From: Zygnema cylindricum
Taxonomy: Eukaryota > Streptophyta > Zygnematophyceae > Zygnematales > Zygnemataceae
Assembly (NCBI GenBank): GCA_037447655.1
Contig: JBBHKE010003116.1
Location: 156,501 to 191,183, forward strand
Direction of reading: 5' to 3'
DNA: 34,683 bases
Position 1 is the first letter of the stretch. Every line of letters begins with the position of its first letter. Both the position numbers and the translations under genes were made by a program. Positions 32,001-34,683 of this stretch are shown here, piece after piece. Below the pieces are notes generated by a model. That model ran no database searches. It was not told the origin of the DNA and saw only the letters and a list, made by a program, of their open reading frames with translations.

Positions 32001-34661
32001 CAGAAGAATGACAGCAGCAAACCAGACCGGTTTTTCTTTCTTTTTGTGGGAAATTCATCATATGTGCCGACTTAGGTGGCAAAGTTGTGCGAACATAAAA
32101 AACTGGAAAAGGATGCGGTCTTTTCATTCAGACTAAGGAATGGTTTAGAACCTCCAATTGTATTTTGGAATGCAAATGGACCAATTTTAATTTATTCAAA
32201 TTAGGAGCGTTATAAAAATGGATAGGTTTAGGAGGAAATTGTCACAGGTTTTCCAGCTCCAAAAGCTTTGAAAGTGAAGGTATTTAACATATCCTGGTGT
32301 ACAGGCAGATAGTTTTCAGAAATTGTACTTGAAGTGGGATATTGTCCCAGTAATGTTGTTTGCAGTTACTCCTACTAGATGTATGTTGTTGATACGTACA
32401 GACTACGAATTTGAGATCGAGTTTTCTTTCTTCCACTAAAAAATGTTTTGGACAGCTCTTTTTCCCTTTCCTGAGTCGTGGTTGCCGTAGTTCTCGTGTC
32501 CCTATGAAGCGGCAAGATTGTTATTGATGGAAACATGGAACATTCCTCATAATGTATCTTTCCTTTGGGCATGATTGACTGGATATCAGGAATGGCCTGT
32601 CAGAGATTCAGGGACCCATAAAGGCAGAAGGGAAATCAAGCGGGAAATCAGGCAGGATGCTCTCTATCAGTTGGCTGTAGAGTACTTTTCGCCTTCATCA
32701 GAATCACCTGTCAAATATGTGAAGTACATTCAAGCGATAGAGCGATTGGGAGACGCTTCGCCAGAGCAACGAGAGGTGGGATATTTTTTGCAATTTCACC
32801 CTCTCTCCTTCTCGTCTGTCTCTCCTCCCCCTCTCTCTGCTCCCACAAGTTTAGCATGACAAACTGTACCGTCAGTCTGTTTTTCTTTACAGGTAGGTGA
32901 AATCCATCCCTTAAGTAATACTTTGAAAAACAATACATTGCTCGTATGAAAAATAGTCTCAGCTCTTGAATGGGGAGGATTGTGTTGAAGTCATTCAGAC
33001 GGCTAATCTTTTTCCATGTTTGATCTCAAAGCTGACGTAAGCTAATATTGACTTCTATTTGTGTTCTTACGTGTTTTTTTTCTTTTCCTGTCCACTCTGA
33101 CAGGCTGCCCGAGAAATGGAGGCTAAAGTGTTGATAATTCGTCGAAATCTAATTGATTACTTAAGGACAGCTGTGGTGCAACATGGAGAGCTTTTCCATG
33201 CTTACCAGGAGGTGCGTTTGCTTTTGTATATCTCCAGTTTATGTCTCACTTTATAATTTTTGCCTGTCAGGAAGATGTGTTATAGGGAGAGAAGGGGAGG
33301 AGAAGGAAGGGCTTGACTATGTATATTGAGGAATATAATGACTTGGTAGCTGGCACTTTCACAGAATGGTTTCGGACTCGGTGTAACATGGCTTTTGAGG
33401 ATGGTTTGGTGTGACTGACAGGTGTCAGAGACAGGAGAACATGAAGGGGGAAGGTATAGGGCAAGGGGGAAGAGACCAACATTGACTCTGATTGCACAGT
33501 TTCTAAAGGAAACAACCGCAACATTTTTGGCAGCTGTCGAGGACAAAACAACTCTTCTTACTAAGGTGGGTTTGGCGAAATCTAATTACATTGGTTGGCT
33601 TTCAATACGAGAACTAGAGTCTGGATTTGAGTGTGGAATAACTCCGTGTTTTCATTCTGGTGTTTTAGAACGAAGCCTAGAATCCTTTTGGGGGAAATTG
33701 TGTTTTACATCAAACGAATTTCCTTGGGAGTTGTGGCAGTACTTATTCAGGCTATTTCGGAAAAGTATATTTTTGTGTTCGTCTCATGCCAACTTAGTTT
33801 GGAATGTTTACAGATAAGGGATGTGAATGAGATCTCCCGTCACGAAGTAGAGGAGTTGATTAAGGTGTATGGTTCAGGAAGAACACCAACCTCTGTGGCG
33901 AGCATCCGAAACAGGTGAGAGGATTTGGGTTGCCACCTTGGTATAAAATAAAGCATCGTTTTCCTAATCTATGTTCCGTTTTCTTTTCCTTTCTCCTCAT
34001 TCTTATTGTTTTGTTCTTTCTATTTTTTTGCTCCTTCCTCTTCCTTTTTCTTTTTGGATATCCTGATATAACTCCAGTTGTTTTGTTATTTTCCCCTTGT
34101 TTTCTGCCATATGATTAGGTTTCATCGCGACTGTTTATTTTTATATTGGCAAGACATTTGCCAGCTTTAAAATCTCTTTTTAACTGTATCCATTTTCTAC
34201 AACATGTTCTTTTTGCTTTTTTTCTTTTCACATCAATGGTTAGTCATTCTTCTTATGTCAACATTACCTTCATCTCAGCTCCAAAGGGTAAATGATATTA
34301 CTAATAATTTATTTTCCTATTTATTTGCCGCCCCGTCGTCAGGCGACACATTGCGATGCAGGAAATGGTTCGGACAGCATCGGCAAAAGAGAACCAATTA
34401 GCTACACTATTACAAATCATTGAATATTGCCTCATAATTTTGTACAACCACTTCCAAAAACTGGAAAGTGGACATCAGGAACCGTCCAGTAATGGTTTTT
34501 CGACAGCAAGAAGATCGCTGGCGAGAGTTTCACCGGCTGGTTCATTGTCGCAAAGGGAGATATCTTTTGAGGCCAATCAAAGAATTGGGGGAAGGGATGC
34601 GATTGGGACTGTGGCAAAGTTAATTGTTCCATGTTTCCAACAGCTTGAGAAGGCATCGGAG
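10884..34661 (+). CDS. NUP205: Nuclear pore scaffold nucleoporin NUP205, residues 1-1931, 33 exons
   Basis: NUP205 (Nup192 family) is a very large alpha-helical scaffold protein of the inner ring of the nuclear pore complex, where it associates with the Nup93 subcomplex. The 33 exons listed individually join in phase to 5,793 nt (1,931 codons) with no stop, and all introns are GT-AG. Family landmarks in order: PPPKAEDRAQV (about 48-58), SLIRELNREDANGVGGP (about 175-193), NDDDDMKGAVCTILNGLL (about 373-390), PPPLKGALRAAIGAFVDV (about 600-620), SLCFQILLLAFEKDL (about 800), LCIDLPTRGPTIDFL, EEQAAQLHLTVAW (about 1235), ILRHDSSEILRRR, QADLSHANF (about 1410) and RDVNEISRHEVEELI. These match plant NUP205 more closely than animal NUP205, judged from memory. 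The ATG sits in a good plant context (AAGATGGCG). The coding sequence runs off the right edge. Recalled plant homologues are near 1,840 residues, so probably only a few dozen residues are missing. Confidence 0.95.
11012..12693 (+). other. NUP205 intron 1 (1,682 bp)
   Basis: The longest NUP205 intron. It includes a pyrimidine-only tract at about 11756-11905 and TTATTATTATT-type AT repeats near 11396-11410. A long first intron is common in plant genes and may carry regulatory sequence, but no specific element is recognised. Confidence 0.75.
11756..11905. repeat. CT-rich polypyrimidine tract
   Basis: About 150 nt almost wholly of C and T on the plus strand, with CTCTCTCCCTC-type irregular repeats. 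The opposite strand reads as an artefactual Arg/Glu-rich frame. Confidence 0.9.
12694..12883 (+). CDS. NUP205: NUP205 exon 2 (residues 43-106)
   Basis: Encodes LLARPPPKAEDRAQVKR and IKLSDDYNLNEIECVRLIVA, two of the best-conserved N-terminal plant NUP205 motifs. Acceptor TTGACAG, donor GTAAGC. Confidence 0.96.
12884..13428 (+). other. NUP205 intron 2 (545 bp)
   Basis: Acceptor TTTGCAG. No repeat, coding block or RNA gene recognised. Confidence 0.75.
13429..13533 (+). CDS. NUP205: NUP205 exon 3 (residues 107-141)
   Basis: Encodes AAFQLSAGQFFLERKTLLDA and LHSLLQ, the segment with the FxxERR/K-LL-AL pattern of the family. Phase 0 on both sides; donor GTACGG. Confidence 0.92.
13696..13966 (+). 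CDS. NUP205: NUP205 exon 4 (residues 142-232)
   Basis: Encodes VFAYLEDLLEGDLRTRLLSL and IRELNREDANGVGGP, a highly conserved plant NUP205 block, then VMDSRSTSVRRSEVVQEERR. Donor GTGAGT after one base of the next codon. Confidence 0.96.
13967..14539 (+). other. NUP205 intron 4 (573 bp) with TG microsatellite
   Basis: Contains the (TG)12 run at 14457-14480, about 60 nt before its acceptor (ATCCAG). Otherwise unremarkable. Confidence 0.8.
14457..14480 (+). repeat. (TG)12 microsatellite
   Basis: Twelve uninterrupted TG units close to the exon 5 acceptor. In RNA this is a UG tract, a known binding sequence for some splicing regulators. Confidence 0.97.
14540..14625 (+). CDS. NUP205: NUP205 exon 5 (residues 232-260)
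   Basis: Encodes NASEAKEIFLMLRDCAREWV, matching the family pattern of a (V/I)F-x-L(K/R)DCA helix. Donor GTATGG after ...VGLL. Confidence 0.9.
14626..15203 (+). other. NUP205 intron 5 (578 bp)
   Basis: Acceptor AATCAG. No repeat, coding block or RNA gene recognised. Confidence 0.75.
15204..15323 (+). CDS. NUP205: NUP205 exon 6 (residues 261-300)
   Basis: Encodes VLYRLLFTLIGSFVLELLGG then VLSQDGVFKKDFYQL, aligning to the S-L-x-x-F-x-x-E/DF segment of the family. The open frame continues past the donor GTGAGA, so the 3' end is less certain than the 5' end. Confidence 0.85.
15324..16118 (+). other. NUP205 intron 6 (795 bp) with a short tandem duplication
   Basis: Contains two near-identical copies of a segment of about 45 bp (15858-15904 and 15929-15971). 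No coding block recognised. Confidence 0.75.
15858..15971 (+). repeat. Direct duplication of about 45 bp, offset 71 bp
   Basis: Both copies carry AGCACTGCTTCTT, TTCAATGGTTT and ATCACAGGA. The second lacks about four bases (CTAG region) and has a few substitutions, so the event is not recent. Confidence 0.8.
16119..16334 (+). CDS. NUP205: NUP205 exon 7 (residues 301-372)
   Basis: Encodes VHGLVAVVRMVFGVFLAVTS, then a Ser/Ala-rich loop, then DSLLSSFRFLVDHTFRSPVF. The last part leads into NDD... of exon 8, as in plant homologues. Phase 0 both sides; donor GTGAGT. Confidence 0.93.
16335..17190 (+). other. NUP205 intron 7 (856 bp) with exon-8 relic
   Basis: Its last 97 bp contain a decayed copy of the start of exon 8 (see 17094-17165). 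The rest of the intron shows nothing recognisable. Confidence 0.8.
17094..17165 (+). pseudogene. Decayed duplicate of the 5' part of NUP205 exon 8
   Basis: These 72 nt match 17191-17262 at about 60 positions, including an uninterrupted identical run of 28 nt (17121-17148 against 17218-17245). The offset is exactly 97 bp. The copy is preceded by GTGTGGCAG, so a splice-acceptor AG is preserved, and it keeps the reading frame at first (NDDEDVK...). Reading from here runs into a TGA at 17193-17195. Differences are mostly amino-acid changing (for example G to C, A to T), as expected of an unselected relic. Confidence 0.88.
17191..17553 (+). CDS. NUP205: NUP205 exon 8 (residues 373-493)
   Basis: Encodes NDDDDMKGAVCTILNGLLRN at its start and ELWSFVKFVGEEHRGFKTVT near its end, both strong family matches (QNDDEDM and LW-FV-FAGEDH-FKT in plants). 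It is the largest internal exon (121 codons). Donor GTGAGT. Confidence 0.96.
17554..17898 (+). other. NUP205 intron 8 (345 bp)
   Basis: AT-rich intron with acceptor GCCATAG. No coding block or repeat recognised. Confidence 0.75.
17899..18126 (+). CDS. NUP205: NUP205 exon 9 (residues 494-569)
   Basis: Encodes ATGEEGARQVYSYL, SWRNLFETLQCYDERLSKAV and VMEGDAEVLEAYLRCLKK. The EG-A-VY-LL, W-LF---YDE and EGDA--L-AYL patterns are those of plant NUP205. Donor GTATGG. Confidence 0.96.
18127..18831 (+). other. NUP205 intron 9 (705 bp)
   Basis: Acceptor CTGCCAG. No repeat, coding block or RNA gene recognised. Confidence 0.75.
18832..19062 (+). CDS. NUP205: NUP205 exon 10 (residues 570-646)
   Basis: Encodes VMEQGSYEERQGWFNQIQPL and VPPPLKGALRAAIGAFVDV then YRDAVWNLLGVYD. 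The PP-LKGALR-AI-AFV-V signature is nearly invariant in plants. Donor GTGGGT. Confidence 0.96.
19063..19389 (+). other. NUP205 intron 10 (327 bp)
   Basis: Acceptor ATTGCAG. No repeat, coding block or RNA gene recognised. Confidence 0.75.
19390..19520 (+). CDS. NUP205: NUP205 exon 11 (residues 647-690)
   Basis: Encodes GYDIRVELTEMESRLEQYSS and TLSYIELRNNLIAGE, corresponding to the E-N-VE-R-E-YPST-SFL-L-N-LIA-E segment. Donor GTGAGA leaves two bases of a serine codon. Confidence 0.94.
19521..20075 (+). other. NUP205 intron 11 (555 bp)
   Basis: An alternative CAG at 19678-19680 has no coding continuation. The used acceptor is TGTGCAG at 20075. No repeat or RNA gene recognised. Confidence 0.75.
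20076..20280 (+). CDS. NUP205: NUP205 exon 12 (residues 690-758)
   Basis: Encodes LFRFVKDDVFAKYGQRAYKD and PSEKWKLAVACLTHFELMLR then MYDPAQEL. The FRFV-D-VF---QRAY-DP-EKW-L--ACL-HF pattern is a plant NUP205 hallmark. Donor GTATGT after ...EIMK. Confidence 0.96.
20281..20817 (+). other. NUP205 intron 12 (537 bp)
   Basis: Exon 12 and exon 13 are both in phase across it. Plant homologues carry about 18 more residues at this point, so I looked for an extra exon and found no convincing one. An open stretch at 20401-20571 lacks family similarity. Confidence 0.65.
20818..21134 (+). CDS. NUP205: NUP205 exon 13 (residues 759-864)
   Basis: Encodes DLMSADSIYRNIM, EEAVSLCFQILLLAFEKDLS and QMVALLEYIGYEGMPEIARY. 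The acceptor GTAACAG was chosen over the later TGTCAG because it restores IMK-DLMSADSIYRN in frame with exon 12. Donor GTGCGT after TTA AG. Confidence 0.93.
21416..21566 (+). CDS. NUP205: NUP205 exon 14 (residues 864-914)
   Basis: Encodes SERVTMLVAAIIERGAAKSL then YAMFLERRLTAVSD and DPGFLILQ. It aligns to the LVPMLIK...YA-CLE-RL---------D-G-LI-Q region of plant homologues. The acceptor GGCCAG at 21415 is weak but is required by phase. Confidence 0.9.
21567..21868 (+). other. NUP205 intron 14 (302 bp)
   Basis: Acceptor TTCTAG. Nothing recognised inside. Confidence 0.75.
21869..22044 (+). CDS. NUP205: NUP205 exon 15 (residues 915-973)
   Basis: Encodes VAHLLLGFDVKLSVERTVLQ followed by PK. The ITHLLL-FD-----E-TVLQPKF pattern fits. 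A 10-nt direct repeat (GGAGGGGCTT) at about 21909-21929 underlies GGAWRGL, where the family has no such residues. Donor GTAAGA. Confidence 0.92.
22045..23521 (+). other. NUP205 intron 15 (1,477 bp)
   Basis: Contains the purine-rich tract at about 22595-22870. Three AG acceptors lie close together near its end (after 23472, 23496 and 23521). Only the last keeps frame. Confidence 0.75.
22595..22870. repeat. GA-rich polypurine tract
   Basis: A plus-strand A/G-rich stretch with AGAGAG, GAAAGAGAGGG and similar irregular repeats. It gives artefactual Arg/Glu-rich frames on plus and Ser/Pro/Leu-rich frames on minus. It is the strand opposite in composition to the CT tract of intron 1. Confidence 0.85.
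23522..23762 (+). CDS. NUP205: NUP205 exon 16 (residues 973-1053)
   Basis: Encodes CFHVILSSLRDIDG, LELLHDLCIDLPTRGPTIDF and SRATQALRVSALQQ. The CL-VIL, LL-ELC-DPLT-GPTMDLL and S-ALRISSLHQ patterns of plant NUP205 are clear. Acceptor TATGCAG, donor GTAGGA. Confidence 0.94.
24051..24263 (+). CDS. NUP205: NUP205 exon 17 (residues 1054-1124)
   Basis: Encodes RAWILKLLALGLHTAE, then a helix, then a short Gln-rich microrepeat QAQSQSQGQGLE (CCCAAT/CCAAGG repeats at about 24157-24185). RAWLLKLLA-ALH is the family match. Donor GTGCAG is poor. Confidence 0.9.
24264..24610 (+). other. NUP205 intron 17 (347 bp)
   Basis: Has a pyrimidine-rich stretch near 24359-24415. No coding block recognised. Confidence 0.75.
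24611..24703 (+). CDS. NUP205: NUP205 exon 18 (residues 1125-1155)
   Basis: A short exon encoding ALEILDLLLYRVPSTQIQWP and PQKAALFKELR, matching the K-A-ALLEILQF--P------P segment. Acceptor CGTCAG, donor GTATGA. Confidence 0.92.
24704..25344 (+). other. NUP205 intron 18 (641 bp) with 16-bp tandem array
   Basis: Contains the degenerate 16-bp repeat array at 24995-25131. Otherwise nothing recognised. Confidence 0.8.
24995..25131 (+). repeat. Degenerate 16-bp tandem array, about 8 copies
   Basis: Unit consensus is about ATTGTACTTTTGTACC. Variants include ATTGCACTTTTCTACC, ATTGCAGTTTTGTACC and ATTTTACTTTTGGACG, with a length-variant block in the middle. It is pyrimidine-rich on the transcribed RNA. 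Confidence 0.88.
25345..25458 (+). CDS. NUP205: NUP205 exon 19 (residues 1156-1193)
   Basis: Encodes LHELLENPSSTAEGGLHFKS and QRGDNLIDVTRLES. The GG-----S-RGDRLIDL segment of plant homologues matches. Acceptor CTGTAG; donor GTTCGG is weak, but the frame and the exon 20 join require it. Confidence 0.9.
25459..26341 (+). other. NUP205 intron 19 (883 bp)
   Basis: No repeat, RNA gene or coding block recognised. Confidence 0.75.
26342..26512 (+). CDS. NUP205: NUP205 exon 20 (residues 1194-1250)
   Basis: Encodes LRQAVQEALEWAERCNQLVE followed by EQAAQLHLTVAWTRLVQ. The R-A-QQLL-W-W--N-NLEEQAAQLHML-GWSQIVE region is among the most conserved of plant NUP205. Donor GTCAGT. Confidence 0.95.
26794..26855 (+). 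CDS. NUP205: NUP205 exon 21 (residues 1251-1271)
   Basis: The smallest exon (62 nt), encoding IAIIERYELLNLDFSSQLLF. It lies between strongly conserved blocks and is needed to keep phase. Acceptor TTCTCAG, donor GTAAGC. Confidence 0.88.
26856..27729 (+). other. NUP205 intron 21 (874 bp)
   Basis: Has a short GA-rich stretch near 27366-27416 (GAGAGAGAAGAGAGAG). No RNA gene or coding block recognised. Confidence 0.75.
27730..27802 (+). CDS. NUP205: NUP205 exon 22 (residues 1271-1295)
   Basis: Encodes VMGATLNAVASSDCSLEMAL, matching the ILDASLSASASPDCSLKMA pattern of plants. Acceptor GATGCAG, donor GTATAA. Confidence 0.92.
27803..28335 (+). other. NUP205 intron 22 (533 bp)
   Basis: Acceptor GTGACAG. 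Nothing recognised inside. Confidence 0.75.
28336..28535 (+). CDS. NUP205: NUP205 exon 23 (residues 1296-1362)
   Basis: Encodes VALTIMTKLQGLCI, HRLPTASCTVILSRLVATIL and RHDSSEILRRR. The VALT-IAKL, V-H--T-ACHS-L-KL-MAILRHESSE-LRRR pattern is diagnostic. Donor GTAAAG. Confidence 0.96.
28719..28848 (+). CDS. NUP205: NUP205 exon 24 (residues 1362-1405)
   Basis: Encodes RLYATLLIYLQYCHGSTTPM, then an acidic stretch EDERAEVDK. It matches QYALLLSYFQYCQ of plants. Acceptor TTGACAG, donor GTAAAG. Confidence 0.94.
28849..29574 (+). other. NUP205 intron 24 (726 bp)
   Basis: No repeat, RNA gene or coding block recognised. Confidence 0.75.
29575..29826 (+). CDS. NUP205: NUP205 exon 25 (residues 1406-1489)
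   Basis: Encodes DQADLSHANFDILRSEAVAL and FLSQLQSQALLQSCLAVIAS. The EQADLARANF-IIKKEA and YFLSQLQSRG--RSCL patterns of plant NUP205 are evident. Donor GTGAGT directly after TAC CAT. Confidence 0.97.
29827..30376 (+). other. NUP205 intron 25 (550 bp)
   Basis: Acceptor ATTTTAG. No repeat or coding block recognised. Confidence 0.75.
30377..30550 (+). CDS. NUP205: NUP205 exon 26 (residues 1490-1547)
   Basis: Encodes QAQLFLLQKVTNEKNKRGAK and LLSAMGGLRSFAACRVLSLP. It matches E-ELALLLRI---YGKSG-Q-LFSMG-L-H-ASCRA of plants. Donor GTTAGT. Confidence 0.94.
30551..31217 (+). other. NUP205 intron 26 (667 bp)
   Basis: Acceptor TTTGCAG. No repeat, RNA gene or coding block recognised. Confidence 0.75.
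31218..31367 (+). CDS. NUP205: NUP205 exon 27 (residues 1548-1597)
   Basis: Encodes SQRQRYHQIVAPILSLVLSI then SELASSSSTNDSIR. It corresponds to the QKQR-IITAVLRLVFALTSLV helix. A serine run (AGCAGCAGCTCG) sits at the loop. Donor GTAAGG. Confidence 0.92.
31593..31610 (+). repeat. Poly-T tract (T18) at the exon 28 acceptor
   Basis: An uninterrupted run of 18 T immediately before GTCAG. It serves as the polypyrimidine tract of this acceptor and is prone to length variation. Confidence 0.95.
31616..31759 (+). CDS. NUP205: NUP205 exon 28 (residues 1598-1645)
   Basis: Encodes TSEVADFLDIHQPLVERVLE and LADLTELSLVTGILKR. The V-EF---HQ-L---LL and L-EQIILAVGILSK patterns match. Donor GTAAGT. Confidence 0.94.
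31760..32589 (+). other. NUP205 intron 28 (830 bp)
   Basis: Acceptor ATATCAG. The open frame continues about 58 codons past exon 28 into the intron, but without family similarity. Nothing else recognised. Confidence 0.75.
32590..32775 (+). CDS. NUP205: NUP205 exon 29 (residues 1646-1707)
   Basis: Encodes EWPVRDSG, a Lys/Arg-rich segment and DALYQLAVEYFSPSSE. The VWPFEE opening of plants is recognisable but the middle is diverged. Donor GTGGGA. Confidence 0.85.
32776..33103 (+). other. NUP205 intron 29 (328 bp)
   Basis: Acceptor CTGACAG after a pyrimidine run. No repeat or coding block recognised. Confidence 0.75.
33104..33211 (+). CDS. NUP205: NUP205 exon 30 (residues 1708-1743)
   Basis: Encodes AAREMEAKVLIIRRNLIDYL and RTAVVQHGELFHAYQE, corresponding to the SQLRFSLTSYLYFLVTK-LRLQ helix of plants at low identity. 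Phase 0 on both sides; donor GTGCGT. Confidence 0.87.
33422..33565 (+). CDS. NUP205: NUP205 exon 31 (residues 1744-1791)
   Basis: Encodes a basic loop (GGRYRARGKR), then PTLTLIAQFLKETTATFLAA and DKTTLLTK. The QPTL-LLA-LL---T-SLE-A-E-K-LLL-K pattern matches. Donor GTGGGT. Confidence 0.92.
33814..33914 (+). CDS. NUP205: NUP205 exon 32 (residues 1792-1825)
   Basis: Encodes IRDVNEISRHEVEELIKVYG, matching the IRDINELSRQDVDAIIK motif of plant NUP205. Acceptor TTTACAG, donor GTGAGA. Confidence 0.95.
33915..34342 (+). other. NUP205 intron 32 (428 bp)
   Basis: T/C-rich throughout, especially about 33958-34060. Acceptor GTCAG. No coding block recognised. Confidence 0.75.
34343..34661 (+). CDS. NUP205: NUP205 exon 33 (residues 1825-1931), last visible
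   Basis: Encodes RHIAMQEMVRTASAKENQLA, LLQIIEYCLIILYNHFQKLE, a Ser-rich loop and KLIVPCFQQLEKASE. It aligns to the RRYIAMVEMCQI-G-RDQLI-LLLQLAEHVLNIILIH region near the plant C terminus. Donor GTGAGA at 34662 leads off the window. Confidence 0.94.
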
Positions 34662-34683
34662 GTGAGAGGGGAAGGGGGAGGGG

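Noticed and set aside
1-34683. tRNA, rRNA, attachment sites, prophage or bacterial defence genes
   Set aside because: I read both strands for tRNA B-box-like motifs and for recognisable bacterial proteins and found none. The window is fully accounted for by two intron-containing plant-type genes and their intergenic region.
1-34683. Poly(A) signals or transcription ends for either gene
   Set aside because: Both genes run off the window before their stop codons, so any AATAAA-like motif inside is intronic and was not called.

Overview
This is a two-gene piece of a nuclear eukaryotic genome with many introns. Every coding block is an exon bounded by GT-AG introns, and there are no operons, Shine-Dalgarno sites, CRISPR arrays or tRNA/rRNA genes. 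The two encoded proteins look more like the land-plant than the animal or fungal members of their families, from recalled family patterns rather than a search. The window therefore most likely comes from a streptophyte, either a charophyte-grade alga or an early-diverging land plant. The species cannot be decided from the sequence.

Left third (about 1-9694, minus strand): the first ten recognisable exons of SEC5, the exocyst subunit also called EXOC2. They encode 597 residues in one continuous frame: an acidic, Pro/Gly-rich N-terminal tail, then the conserved core (LVRKVREMRDSR, LVKDNFD, RIRSVQGLLQRF, EADPVWHYL). The C-terminal part lies beyond the left edge. Its introns carry most of the repetitive material on this side: a perfect 25-bp minisatellite in intron 8, and two inverted-repeat clusters resembling small non-autonomous transposons in the 2.7-kb intron 2.

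Middle (9695-10883): a 1.19-kb intergenic region between two divergently transcribed start codons. It holds a 225-bp element with about 33-bp imperfect terminal inverted repeats, a strong stem-loop, a 12-bp palindrome containing TGGGCC, and a CT microsatellite about 40 bp before the right-hand ATG.

Right two thirds (10884-34683, plus strand): NUP205, the large scaffold nucleoporin of the inner ring of the nuclear pore. I trace 33 exons that join in phase into 1931 codons with no internal stop. The last short C-terminal piece lies beyond the right edge. Intron 7 contains a decayed tandem copy of the 5' part of exon 8 that still has a splice-acceptor AG.

The two proteins work in different places, secretory-vesicle tethering at the plasma membrane and nuclear pore structure, so any shared regulation would be housekeeping in nature. 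I found no new multi-gene system. The most interesting signals are the exon-8 duplication, the element and dyad symmetries in the shared promoter region, and the intronic repeat families.
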